64,000 bases of DNA from CAXBDP01 sp964598395 (lineage in GTDB: Bacteria > Bacteroidota > Bacteroidia > Cytophagales > Cyclobacteriaceae), in assembly GCA_964598395.1 (NCBI GenBank), contig CAZRBW010000007.1, forward strand, positions 1-64,000, written 5' to 3'. How positions within the stretch are numbered: position 1 is the first letter of the stretch; each line of letters opens with the position of its first letter. The notes below the pieces were generated by a model that made no database searches, was not told the DNA's origin, and was given only the letters and a program-made list of their open reading frames with translations. Both the position numbers and the translations under genes were made by a program. Shown here piece by piece: positions 9,701 to 18,015 of the stretch.

Positions 9701-12477
9701 ATCAGGCGAATATGAAGTTGGTGAAACAACTGGTTCAGGCACATGCGTACTGGCGCCTAAAAGGCTTGGCTGTTGACTTAGTGATATGGAACGAAGATCA
9801 TGGAGGCTACCGTCAGGTTTTCCAAAATGATATTCTTGCATTGGTTCCAGTGGAATTACGCGATCGGTCGGGAGGTGTTTTTGTAAGAGCGGCTGATCAA
9901 ATATCAAATGAAGACCGAATCTTGTTTCAAAGTGTCGCACGTATCAACCTTTCTGATAACAACGGCAACTTATCCGACCAACTTAAAAGGAAAGTGCCGA
10001 AGAAACTGGTGATTCCTTATCTTACGATTGGACAAAATCCACCACAGGTATTTACTGACATTCCAATACCTAAAAATCTGATTTTTTATAATGGAATTGG
10101 AGGCTTCTCTCCTGACGGCAGGGAGTACGTTATTCTCACAGATCGTAATAATAAAACTCCTGCTCCATGGGTGAACGTAATTGCTAATTCTGATTTTGGA
10201 ACAGTAATTACCGAGAGTGGTGGCGCTTATACATGGATTGAAAATGCACATGAATTAAGATTGACACCATGGAACAACGACCCTGTAAGTGATGTTGCCG
10301 GCGAAGCATATTATCTCAGAGACGAAGAGAATGGCCATTTTTGGTCTGCCTCCCTATTGCCTGCGGGTGGAGCATCGTCCTACATTACACGTCATGGATT
10401 TGGTTATAGTGTATTTGAACACATAGAAGATGGTATTTATTCTGAAATGACTGTATTTGTTGATGTGGAAGCGGCAGTCAAATTCACAACTATTAAAATT
10501 CGTAACCAATCTGGCAGAAAGCGCAAACTTTCAACTACTGGATATATAGAATGGACTCTTGGGGATATTAGAGCAAAGACCGCAATGCATATTCGTACTG
10601 AAGTGGATGAGATTACAGGAACATTGTTTGCGAAAAACCCTTACAGTACAGAATTTTCCAACCGTGTTGCTTTTTTTGATACGGATGCCAAAAAGAAAAC
10701 TCATACGGCTGACCGTACGGAATTTATTGGTCGAAACGGAACTTTGCGATACCCAGATGCTCTATATCGACAAAAGTTGTCAGGAAAAACTGGACTTGCT
10801 TTAGACCCCTGCGCGGCCATTCAAACACCATTTGAATTGGAGGATGGTGAAGAACAGGAAATTATTTTCACCCTTGGTGCAGGAAAGAACAATCACCGAA
10901 CAAGAGAACTCGCAGAGAAATTCCGTGGTAAAGAGGCAGCATTAGAAGCTTTCGAAAAAGTGAAAGACTATTGGAAACATACTCTTGGTACTTTGCAAGT
11001 GGAAACTCCAGATCCAGCGATTAATGTAATTACAAATGGCTGGCTTACTTATCAAATACTTTCATCACGGCTTTGGGGGCGTAGTGGTTTCTATCAGTCT
11101 GGTGGGGCATTTGGTTTTAGAGATCAGTTGCAAGACGTAATGTCTATCCTATCAGTAGCTCCTCAATTAGCACGAAACCAGATTTTATTGAGTGCTTCTC
11201 GTCAATTTAAAGAAGGAGATGCGCAGCATTGGTGGCATCCTCCCATCGGGCGAGGTGTCCGGACTAGGTGTTCAGATGACTTTCTTTGGTTGCCTTTCGT
11301 TACAGCGCACTACATTTCTTTTACAGATGATAGAGCAATACTGGAAGAACCTGTGAAATTCTTGGAAGGAAGATTATTAAACCAAAGTGAAGAATCTTAT
11401 TATGATCTTCCAGGTCAGTCAAATGATTCGGCATCACTTTATGAACATTGTGTACGCGCCATCAGGAATGGATTTAACTATGGTGAAAAAGGGTTGCCTT
11501 TGATCGGGATGGGCGATTGGAATGATGGATTAGACAGAGTTGGAGTTAAAGGAAAAGGCGAAAGCGTATGGATGGCATTTTTCTTACATGATGTATTGAT
11601 AAGGTTTGCAGAAGTTGCTAGGATGAAAAATGATGCCATGTTCGCAGATGAATGTGAAAGCCAAGCAAAGCAGCTGAAAGAAAACATTGCTCGACATGCT
11701 TGGGATGGGAAATGGTATAAACGTGCCTGGTTCGACGATGGCACACCGTTGGGCAGTTCGATCAGTGAAGAATGTAAAATTGATTCGATTGCTCAAAGCT
11801 GGTCTGTTTTGTCAGGAGCAGGAGAACCTGAGCGTTCCCTTACAGCAATGGAATCTGCATACCAACATCTGGTAAAAAAGGAAATCGGAATTATTCAACT
11901 ACTTGAACCGCCTTTTGATAAATCAAATGTGTATCCGGGATACATAAAAGGGTATGTACCGGGTGTGAGGGAAAATGGAGGACAATATACACACGCTGCT
12001 ATTTGGCTGATAATGGCTTTTGCTAAGTTGGGTGATAATAAAAGAGTATGGGAACTTTTGGATATGATCAATCCTGTAAACCACGGCAAAACTGCAGATG
12101 AAATTGCTGTGTATAAAGTAGAACCCTACGTAATTGCTGCTGATGTGTATGCAAATGAATCTCATGCTGGACGCGGAGGATGGACTTGGTACACAGGCTC
12201 AGCAGGGTGGATGTATCGATTGATTGTAGAATCATTCCTTGGACTGAAACAGGAGGCTGGAAAACTAAAACTTGCTCCTTGCATTCCAAAAGAATGGGAG
12301 TCATTTAAAATACATTACCGTTTTAAAACCAGCATCTACCATATCACTGTTACACAAAAAACAGGAGAACCAGCTATGAAGGTAACAGTGAATGGTGAGA
12401 GCCAAGAGGATAAAATGATTTGGCTTAAGGATGATGCATCTGAATATGATGTTCAGGTAATGCTGACAACGATATAA
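3796..12477 (+). CDS. Cyclic beta-1,2-glucan synthase-like protein (GT84-GH94)
   Basis: A 2893-residue membrane enzyme built like the NdvB/ChvB cyclic beta-1,2-glucan synthases, and of the usual length. Order of parts: a soluble N-terminal region (to ~410), two membrane spans (~420-480), then a processive glycosyltransferase domain with LDAD (Asp 640 and 642) and an R-x-x-R-W motif (785-789). More membrane spans follow (~820-980), then a glucoamylase-like region (~1350-1510), two GH94 beta-sandwich repeats (~1570-1830 and ~2080-2330) and a GH94 (alpha/alpha)6 phosphorylase barrel with the GDWNDG signature (2573-2578). In characterised members the GT part builds a protein-linked linear glucan from UDP-glucose, the GH94 part trims it, and cyclisation releases it to the periplasm. 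The product in this organism (cyclic, linear or mixed glucan) cannot be read from sequence. The gene is monocistronic. The family is best known from Alphaproteobacteria, so transfer is possible, but composition does not stand out. Confidence 0.9.
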   Translation: MKMKRTAQDITSDFIASFKKHNFEDNYLSEELLDAELFSFEQMDRFGKILAKKHTLSPKPAQDHLLKRLADNELLLSEVRKLINDSIKKKYQISPAGEWLIDNFYLIEENIRSAKINFPKGYSEDLPQLSGSSLGGVTRIYDVIQQVIAHSDGRIDIESLSGFIKAYQTITHLKLGELWAIPIMLKLALIENLRRVSSRIAIDRANANLANYWAQEMIETSEKDPKSLIITIADMARSNPPLVDAFVAELVRQLRGKGPFLASSLNWIEQQLAESGLTCDDLVNAEVQKQAVNQVSMSNSIGSLRLLEAMNWRDFVEEHSIVEQILREDINGIYGLMDFTTRDRYRHVVEHIAKKSKLKEQEVAQIAIDLAHNNANVGAKDDRAFHVGYFLIGPGVKQTKTAAKTPVSNFQVLKSLIKSYRFFFYLSFVLCTTIAISSFILILAGGIVHNNWWLLIMAFFALLSASHLAVSVINFISTLSVKPHLLPRMDFSKKISADSRTLVVIPAMLSSLKEIESLIESLEIRFLANRNENLHFGLLTDFTDAKQETLPTDSDLVEAAIQKIQALNIKYKRERNDLFFFFHRPRRWNSQENVWMGYERKRGKLSDLNSILRGKSKGCFSHIIGDQSVFSQIKYVITLDADTQLPMGSAWKLVGTIAHPLNRAWYDEQKQRITKGYGILQPRVTNSMPDETGSLYARMHGNEPGIDPYTRASSDVYQDLFEEGSFIGKGIYEVDVFEKVLEGKFAENSILSHDLIEGCFLRSGLVSDIQLFEKYPTGYDADMKRRSRWVRGDWQIFTWFLPFVHMADGRWHKNPLSALSRWKIFDNIRRSLVPLSLTVLLLLGWLVLPTSMLWTIVVSGIIIFPVIFSSAWNIIRKPKEISVSLHIKNSLRSIGEIFYKTLFALICLPYEAYVNSIAIFRTIWRKLISKKHLLEWNPSGNTKNIKRNSLVSSYASMWIELLLPVSIILYLLNTSPSKIFVVGPIVVLWLVAPMITWWMSKPLARQAAALSQNQHFFLRKMARKTWGFFEQFVGPQDNWLPPDNYQEQPIEAIAHRTSPTNIGLSLLANITARDFGYITTGQLIERSANTISTMGKMERYGGHFYNWYDTQSLNPLLPKYISTVDSGNLVGHLLVFRQGLLTIPHRKIISSNTFEGLQDTLSVLIDALDESNREILHAFNEELKIACQLDLNKITDVKQSAGKLEQVFLSVYGNLECDSESECYWWIQRMKNQLEQLNAELQIFKPWELLTTSPHQLEGLLSTNQYSTLSELLQSARKMHDEVFFLMTSDNKNVDREWLNSLGTALVASISQAEKQIQTALYLAHESGEFAELDWDFLFDKTSNLFTIGYNVQERLADLSYYDLLASEVRLGVFAGIAQGKLPEESWFSLGRLLTKLDGSPVLLSWSGSMFEYLMPLLVMPSYQDTLLDQTARAAVDSQINYGKKTGHPWGISESGFNMLSVDSHYQYSAFGVPGLGLKRGLEDDYVISPYATALALMVAPEKACKNLEKLKQNGFEGKHGFYEAVDYTPSRLPRGQNHRIVYSYMAHHQGMSLLSLAYLLLDKPMQKLFEAEPQFQAALLLLQERIPRATTYFAHTSDEADIYFEPAQTEPRVINTPNTLIPEVQLLSNGKYHVMVSNAGSGYSRWRDFAITRWREDVTCDNWGTFCYIRDLESKEYWSNTVQPVLQKGEHYEAIFAHGHADFRTINNEIETQTEIVVSPEDDIEMRRLRISNHSSRSRTIEITSYAEVVLAPAASDLMQPIFSNLFVQTEIIPHQNAILCTRRPRSEDEHPPWMFHLVTMHGKAKEAMSFETDRMKFIGRGNSIVNPKAMNVQGPLSGTQGAVLDPIVSIRYKVSLEPNETITLDMIIGVSETREACKSLISKYQDKHHKDRVFELAWTHSQVTLRQINALEAEAQLYSRLASSILFANPVFRADPAILISNNRQQSGLWGYSISGDLPIVLLKIENQANMKLVKQLVQAHAYWRLKGLAVDLVIWNEDHGGYRQVFQNDILALVPVELRDRSGGVFVRAADQISNEDRILFQSVARINLSDNNGNLSDQLKRKVPKKLVIPYLTIGQNPPQVFTDIPIPKNLIFYNGIGGFSPDGREYVILTDRNNKTPAPWVNVIANSDFGTVITESGGAYTWIENAHELRLTPWNNDPVSDVAGEAYYLRDEENGHFWSASLLPAGGASSYITRHGFGYSVFEHIEDGIYSEMTVFVDVEAAVKFTTIKIRNQSGRKRKLSTTGYIEWTLGDIRAKTAMHIRTEVDEITGTLFAKNPYSTEFSNRVAFFDTDAKKKTHTADRTEFIGRNGTLRYPDALYRQKLSGKTGLALDPCAAIQTPFELEDGEEQEIIFTLGAGKNNHRTRELAEKFRGKEAALEAFEKVKDYWKHTLGTLQVETPDPAINVITNGWLTYQILSSRLWGRSGFYQSGGAFGFRDQLQDVMSILSVAPQLARNQILLSASRQFKEGDAQHWWHPPIGRGVRTRCSDDFLWLPFVTAHYISFTDDRAILEEPVKFLEGRLLNQSEESYYDLPGQSNDSASLYEHCVRAIRNGFNYGEKGLPLIGMGDWNDGLDRVGVKGKGESVWMAFFLHDVLIRFAEVARMKNDAMFADECESQAKQLKENIARHAWDGKWYKRAWFDDGTPLGSSISEECKIDSIAQSWSVLSGAGEPERSLTAMESAYQHLVKKEIGIIQLLEPPFDKSNVYPGYIKGYVPGVRENGGQYTHAAIWLIMAFAKLGDNKRVWELLDMINPVNHGKTADEIAVYKVEPYVIAADVYANESHAGRGGWTWYTGSAGWMYRLIVESFLGLKQEAGKLKLAPCIPKEWESFKIHYRFKTSIYHITVTQKTGEPAMKVTVNGESQEDKMIWLKDDASEYDVQVMLTTI

Positions 12478-12501
12478 ATGGTATTAAATCAGACTATCAC
12501 T

Positions 12502-12702
12502 TCAAGAAAACCTTCTTTTTGTGTTTTCTTTTAACCTGAATTGAGGTTTTCTTTGATCGGATGATTTTTTGTCTAAACCTTCTGTAGTCTTGGTTTTTTC
12601 ATTGGATCCTTCTGGAGTCAAAGCGGTGCTATCCTTGGTGGGTTTCTTTATTGACTTGTCATCATTTTGTTGATTACGGTCGTCAGACTCATTTCTGTTC
12701 AT
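12502..12702 (-). CDS. Short hydrophilic low-complexity protein
   Basis: A possible 66-residue protein, convergent with the glucan synthase gene and ending 25 bases from its stop. It is made almost wholly of Asn, Asp, Lys, Thr, Ser and Glu, has no hydrophobic core, and is probably disordered. I do not recognise a family. The clean ATG, the intergenic position and the highly polar composition favour a real small gene over chance, but only weakly. Confidence 0.45.
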   Translation of the reverse strand: MNRNESDDRNQQNDDKSIKKPTKDSTALTPEGSNEKTKTTEGLDKKSSDQRKPQFRLKENTKRRFS

Positions 12703-13423
12703 AACTGGAAGCGTTTAAAAAGTGTTGAACAAAAATCAAATTAATCAGATGAAAAACGTTATATGCTTTTTTGAAAATATTGCTTAAATCACAGGTTTTT
12801 AATGTCTTCCATAACTATAAATAATTCTTGATAATGTGGATATAGACTTTTTTTATAAAAAATTTAAATTTCACAATTACATCTCACTAATAGCTTTTAA
12901 ACGGAAACATGCTTAAATTTATAAAGTGAGTTTGTTGCAACTGAGACTTGCTTCAAATTCAGATAGCCTTTCAGTAACCTATTTTTCGAATATTTTTCCA
13001 GAATAGTATTACGGTAAACAAGCGAAGAAAGAGATTTCCATAATTGAAATATGCTCCTCGATTTTCTATTGTAGATGCTAAACATGTTCTGTGAAATAAG
13101 TTTCTCTGTTTTTTAGGTACGAAATATCAAAGTAAACTGCAACCACCTCCCGCTTATTCATATTATAAGTGGAGATGAAAGCTCTTAGGTTGTTTTGAAA
13201 TACCATATTGTAAAGAATCTCCATGCCTGTAAATTTTCAGAACAGAAAATTTGTTTAACAAGTAGCTTACCTTTATTAAACAGTAAAGAATATTAAGCTT
13301 TAATAATAAATGGCATGATCGTAAGAGAAGAGTCAAATACTTCTCCTATTACTAAAGGATAATCAATAGGATTACTAAACTGTATTGAATTTGTTCGATT
13401 TCTGAACCGATGAAATTAATTGC
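12703..13423. other. Long intergenic spacer without a recognisable gene
   Basis: About 720 AT-rich bases separate the small hydrophilic ORF from the CheB-CheR-kinase gene. A 62-codon ORF on the minus strand (12897-13085) has no protein-like features and was not called. The octamer GCGGGAGG is present on the minus strand at 13146-13153. No hairpin-plus-T-run, tRNA or riboswitch fold was recognised by eye. The promoter of the downstream gene presumably lies at the right end. Confidence 0.5.
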
Positions 13424-16400
13424 ATGAACATGAAAGAGAACAATTCAAAGCCCACTAAATCAAGTCCAAGCAAACCACTAATCACCTTTCCTATAGTGGC
13501 TATTGGGGCATCTGCGGGAGGGTTGGAAGCAATGATGGAGCTATTAAAATATCTACCATCCGATACAGGCATGGCTTTTATTTACGTGCAGCATCTTAGT
13601 CCAGATCATAAAAGTATGCTCACCGAAATATTGTCTAAAAAGACAAATATGCTCGTACAGGAGATTGATGATATGGACAAAATCACGCCTAATAATGTAT
13701 TTGTGATACCATATAATAAAGGAATTGAAGTGAATGATGGTCGCATAAAATTAATTCCACGGTCGGAGAGCAGCGTAGCCATTTCTATTGATATCCTTTT
13801 TTCTTCACTTGCTCATTCACAAAAAGAAAGGGTTATTGGTATTGTCCTATCCGGAAGTGCTAGCGATGGGACCATTGGTCTCAAGGACATCAAGAGTGAG
13901 GGTGGGTTAACTTTTGCACAAGATGAAACAGCAAAATTCACAAGTATGCCAAATTCTGCCATAGCAGCAAATGCGGTTGACTTTGTTTTATCTCCCAAGG
14001 AAATCGCTCTCGAATTGGCTCGGCTGAGCAAACATCCTTTAGTAAAGACAGCCATAAACAAATCTAGCAGCGAAGATTTGATTGAGAATAGCGATCCTGA
14101 TTTAAAAATTGTTCTGAACCAATTGTATAAAGCAACAGGAGTTGATTTTAGCGCCTATAAAATGAATACTATTAAAAGGCGGATCATACGAAGGATGCTA
14201 CTTTACAAAATCGCTACGCTTAAGGAGTACACAAAACTACTTACTGAAAAAAGCGAGGAAATTGGCATTCTTTATCAAGATTTATTAATTAATGTAACCA
14301 GTTTTTTTCGCGATGTCGATTCTCACAAGTATATAAAGTCCAGTCTTTTTCCTCGAATACTTAAAAGAAAAAATGCGGGAGAAACGTTGCGCATTTGGGT
14401 GCCGGCCTGTGCCTCGGGTGAAGAAGCGTTTTCTATTGCCATGATATTGCTTGAGATTCGCGAAAGCCTGACTTCCAATATTCCTATTCAAATTTTTGCA
14501 ACAGATCTCAGCACAAATGTAATAAATAGAGCCCGAAGTGGGGTTTACACTAAGAAAGAGTTAGAAATTGTTTCTCCAAATCGCATTAAACGTTTCTTCA
14601 CAAAAACAGAAAATGGCTTCCGAGTAAATAAGGCTTTGCGTGAGATGTGTATTTTTGCTCAACACAATATTTTAAGTGATCCACCATTCTCACGTCTGGA
14701 TTTTATCAGTTGCTGTAATCTCTTTATTTATTTGGATTCAGCTGCACAAAAAAAAGTGGTCAACACATTTCATTATGCATTAAATAGTGATGGGTACTTG
14801 ATGCTAGGTAAATCAGAGAACATAAGCCATTCAGCAAATTTATTTACGATGACAAGTAGTAAATTTAAAATATTTTCAAGAAAAATAAATTCAGGCTTTA
14901 ATCGATTGCCAGAACTTACTCCACGCTTTCCTCAGCAGATCATATCTGATAAAAATATACCGATGAGTAGTAAAAATAAATCTCAAATAAATTTATCCCT
15001 TTCTCAACAAGGGCTTGACAGTGCAATTGACAACGTGCTTGTTTCACAATATTTGCCTCCTAGCGTTGTGATTAATCATCAAATGGAAATTGTTCAGTTT
15101 CGAGGCACCACTGAGTTATTTCTGACTCATCCAAAAGGTAGAGCTACTTTCAATATACTAAAAATGGCTCGCCCAGAAATTGCTTTTGAATTGCGGAATG
15201 CTATTCCAAAAGTGGTGAAATCTAATCAGTCAATTCGAAAAACTGGGATTGAACTGAATATAAATTCGGTTGATAAAATTGTCAGTTTGGAAATTGTTCC
15301 TCTTGCGATAGAATGGCATGAACCTTTAATCCTAGTTATTTTTACGGAACATGATCAGGTAGAAAAATACTCCAATAAGACCATTAGTGGTAAAAATAAT
15401 TCCCTTGCCAAGGATAGACGAATAAAAAAAATAGAACAGGAATTAGCCTTAGCACAGTCAGATGCGCTTTCTATTGCGCAGGAGCAAGAGGCATTTACTG
15501 AGGAATTGCAAAGTGCTCACGAAGAAGTCGTTTCGAGTAACGAAGAATTACAAACTGTAAATGAAGAATTAGAAACTTCAAAAGAAGAGATTGAGTCTGC
15601 TAATGAGGAGCTTTCCACAGCAAATCAGGAATTGCAAACACGTAATGATTTACTTACTGAATCTTATGAATTTTCGGAAGCAATCGTTGCTACAATGCAT
15701 GAACCGATGCTTGTTTTAGGCAACGACCTTCGTGTGAAATCTGCAAATAAAGCTTTTTATGAAAAGTTTGGAGTTACTGAAAATCAGACTTTAGGAGAGT
15801 TATTATATGATTTGGGAAACAAGCAATGGAATATTCCGGCACTTAGGGAATTATTAGAAGATATTATTCCAAAAAATTCTCAATTCTATAATTATGAAGT
15901 TAAGCATACCTTCCTAAACTTGGGCGAAAAAATAATGTCACTCAATGCGAGCAGAATTATACAGAAAATTCATCGAGAGCAATTGATACTTCTTGTAATT
16001 GCCGACATTACGGTGGTGAGAAATCTGATTATTGAAAAAGAACTGAAAGAAAAGGAACTACTAAATAAAGAAATAAGAGAACGGCATACTGAAAAATTAC
16101 GACTGGAAAAAGCAGTAAATGAAAGAACAAAGGAATTGAAAGAAGCAAATGAAGCATTAGAAATTAAAAACAATGAATTGCTGGCCATGAATAAGGAGCT
16201 TGAATCATTCACATATGTTTCGAGCCATGACTTACAAGAGCCTCTTCGTAAATTACAAATATTTGCTGGCATTATTTTAGAGAAAGAAAATAAAAATTTA
16301 TCGGAAAGAGGTAAAAACTATTTTCATTTAATGCAGCAGTCTGCTGCAAGAATGCAGCAACTTATCCATGATTTACTAGCATTCTCGCGTATTAGAGATG

Positions 16401-16903
16401 CTGAACAAAGATTTGAAAAAACTACCCTGAATCAAATTGTAGAAGCCGTAAAAGTAGAGCTTAAAGAAGCAATTGTTGAAAATAAAGCAAAAATTGAAGT
16501 AAAGAATGATTGTGAAATAAAAATTATTCCCTTTCAGTTTCGACAATTGTTGAACAACCTATTAAGCAATTCGCTTAAGTTCACCAAACCAAATATACCA
16601 GCTCATGTAATAATTGATTGTAAAATGCTGAAATTTAAACAAGTAAAGGTGAAAGGCCTTTTGCCAAACCATAATTATTGGCAAATCTCAATTAGTGATA
16701 ATGGCATCGGCTTTGAAAAAGAATTCAGTGAAAAGATATTTGAACTATTCCAAAAACTTCATGGAAAAGAAGAGTATCCTGGTACAGGAATAGGATTAGC
16801 TATTGTCAAAAAAATAGTTGAAAATCATCATGGCATTATCAATGCAACTAGTGTATTGAACGAAGGAACGACTTTTAATATTTTCATCCCTACCATATCA
16901 TAA
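13424..16903 (+). CDS. CheB-CheR-PAS-histidine kinase fusion protein
   Basis: A 1159-residue cytoplasmic signalling protein. Residues ~20-205 are a CheB-type methylesterase domain with the expected triad Ser30 (GASAGG), His57 (VQHLSPDH) and Asp148 (SGSASDG), but without the usual receiver domain in front. Residues ~235-485 are a CheR methyltransferase with the SAM-binding block PACASGEEAFS and NLFIYLD. A long coiled coil (~665-750, rich in EELQ/NEEL repeats) leads to a PAS domain (~755-870). A second coil precedes a HisKA domain with the phosphorylatable His935 (SSHDLQEP) and an HATPase domain (DNGIGF, GTGIGLAI). Such fusions are widespread in Bacteroidota and other phyla that lack flagellar chemotaxis. 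Twelve bases downstream lies a single-domain response regulator, the probable phosphate acceptor. No chemoreceptor gene is nearby. Confidence 0.92.
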   Translation: MNMKENNSKPTKSSPSKPLITFPIVAIGASAGGLEAMMELLKYLPSDTGMAFIYVQHLSPDHKSMLTEILSKKTNMLVQEIDDMDKITPNNVFVIPYNKGIEVNDGRIKLIPRSESSVAISIDILFSSLAHSQKERVIGIVLSGSASDGTIGLKDIKSEGGLTFAQDETAKFTSMPNSAIAANAVDFVLSPKEIALELARLSKHPLVKTAINKSSSEDLIENSDPDLKIVLNQLYKATGVDFSAYKMNTIKRRIIRRMLLYKIATLKEYTKLLTEKSEEIGILYQDLLINVTSFFRDVDSHKYIKSSLFPRILKRKNAGETLRIWVPACASGEEAFSIAMILLEIRESLTSNIPIQIFATDLSTNVINRARSGVYTKKELEIVSPNRIKRFFTKTENGFRVNKALREMCIFAQHNILSDPPFSRLDFISCCNLFIYLDSAAQKKVVNTFHYALNSDGYLMLGKSENISHSANLFTMTSSKFKIFSRKINSGFNRLPELTPRFPQQIISDKNIPMSSKNKSQINLSLSQQGLDSAIDNVLVSQYLPPSVVINHQMEIVQFRGTTELFLTHPKGRATFNILKMARPEIAFELRNAIPKVVKSNQSIRKTGIELNINSVDKIVSLEIVPLAIEWHEPLILVIFTEHDQVEKYSNKTISGKNNSLAKDRRIKKIEQELALAQSDALSIAQEQEAFTEELQSAHEEVVSSNEELQTVNEELETSKEEIESANEELSTANQELQTRNDLLTESYEFSEAIVATMHEPMLVLGNDLRVKSANKAFYEKFGVTENQTLGELLYDLGNKQWNIPALRELLEDIIPKNSQFYNYEVKHTFLNLGEKIMSLNASRIIQKIHREQLILLVIADITVVRNLIIEKELKEKELLNKEIRERHTEKLRLEKAVNERTKELKEANEALEIKNNELLAMNKELESFTYVSSHDLQEPLRKLQIFAGIILEKENKNLSERGKNYFHLMQQSAARMQQLIHDLLAFSRIRDAEQRFEKTTLNQIVEAVKVELKEAIVENKAKIEVKNDCEIKIIPFQFRQLLNNLLSNSLKFTKPNIPAHVIIDCKMLKFKQVKVKGLLPNHNYWQISISDNGIGFEKEFSEKIFELFQKLHGKEEYPGTGIGLAIVKKIVENHHGIINATSVLNEGTTFNIFIPTIS

Positions 16904-16915
16904 AAATTTTTTATT

Positions 16916-17362
16916 ATGAAAAAGAAACCATTTCTAATCTTAATTGCCGATGATGATGAAGGGGATCGAATTCTCTTCACAGATGCATTTGCAGAATTGA
17001 AAATTAATACGGTTGTGCGCACAGTAAATGATGGTATTGAGTTAATGAACTGGCTAAATGATAACGACCATCCTCTTCCTCATTTTCTATTTCTCGATCT
17101 AAATATGCCTCGCAAAAATGGGCTAGAGTGCTTGAAGGAGATTAGAACTAGTGTAAAACTGAAAGATATATTTGTAGCTATCTATTCTACATCTGATAGT
17201 GAGGACGATATGGAAGATACCTTTCTCAATGGAGCAAATGTGTACATCACTAAGCCCAATGATTTTAATGTCCTTAAGCAAATATTGAACAAGGTAGTCT
17301 CAGCTACTTTCATATATGAAGGAGATGCTTTTAATAGAAAGAACTTTTTGATGCGTTGCTAA
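16916..17362 (+). CDS. Single-domain response regulator (Rcp1-like)
   Basis: A 148-residue receiver domain with the acidic pocket (ADDDEGD), phosphorylation site Asp61 (FLFLDLNMPRKNG), the Thr/Ser switch (YSTS) and the conserved Lys (ITKPN). There is no output domain. It follows the CheB-CheR-kinase gene by 12 bases, so it is very probably that kinase's partner. Proteins of this subtype often pass phosphate on or act by protein-protein contact. The last ~15 residues extend past the fold and have no recognisable motif. Confidence 0.9.
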   Translation: MKKKPFLILIADDDEGDRILFTDAFAELKINTVVRTVNDGIELMNWLNDNDHPLPHFLFLDLNMPRKNGLECLKEIRTSVKLKDIFVAIYSTSDSEDDMEDTFLNGANVYITKPNDFNVLKQILNKVVSATFIYEGDAFNRKNFLMRC

Positions 17363-17451
17363 TCAGCAATTTTGTACAGGACTATCAACTGTTTTGTAGA
17401 TTGATTTTGCGGAAAATTAATTCAATGAGGGTAAACATAAACCAAAGGGAC

Positions 17452-17940
17452 ATGAAAAGTATGCTGTTTTCGATTGGGCTAATTTCTCTCATACTCGGCT
17501 GCTCTACTGCTGAGAAGGAGACTAAATCCACAAGTATAGCTGAGCAAGAGATTTCAATAGATTACGACTCATTAGCAGCTATTTGGATGTATGACTTTAA
17601 TCAAGAGACTGAGGAGTTTGAAATTAAACAATTACGGACTGTTGATAGTAACACCTTAAGTGGTGAGATGCTGGAAAAAATCATCAATAAAATGTATCCA
17701 AGGGTTCAGATAAATTTCATTCGGACTTCCAATGATACAGCCTTTATTTCCATTCCAGATAGTCAGGTGCTTACACAACAAATGGGAAGTGCTGGTGCAG
17801 AGAGTTTTATGATTTCAACCACATATTCATTTACTGAATTAAATGGGATTAAGTATGTTTCATTCGACTTTACCGAAGGAGACCATGCTAGGCCAGGCGT
17901 TTACAGTCGTAATTCTTGGGATGAAAATATAGTGCAATAG
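17452..17940 (+). CDS. Putative lipoprotein of unknown function
   Basis: Started at the ATG at 17452, this is a 162-residue protein with a short positive start, a hydrophobic stretch (MLFSIGLISLILG) and a lipobox ending in Cys17. It should therefore be lipidated and sit in the envelope. In-frame starts exist upstream (ATG at 17425), but they would place ten or more extra polar residues before the signal sequence. The mature part is acidic with a beta-rich look, and I recognise no family. It is 89 bases downstream of the response regulator and may share its transcript. Convergent with the RqcH-like gene. Confidence 0.75.
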   Translation: MKSMLFSIGLISLILGCSTAEKETKSTSIAEQEISIDYDSLAAIWMYDFNQETEEFEIKQLRTVDSNTLSGEMLEKIINKMYPRVQINFIRTSNDTAFISIPDSQVLTQQMGSAGAESFMISTTYSFTELNGIKYVSFDFTEGDHARPGVYSRNSWDENIVQ

Positions 17941-18015
17941 AGTTTAAGGAAGACAGCCAGGGTATTTAGTAAGCTATCAGGTACACTTTTTTGAATTGGA
18001 AGATTTTGTAAATAT

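Noticed and set aside
12504..12530. AAGAAAAC...GTTTTCTT hairpin as terminator of the glucan synthase gene
   Set aside because: The stem is short and A/T-rich, there is no proper T run, and it overlaps the end of the small minus-strand ORF.
12897..13085. A 62-codon minus-strand ORF in the spacer before the CheB-CheR-kinase gene
   Set aside because: No signal peptide, motif or protein-like composition, and no neighbour coupling; probably chance.
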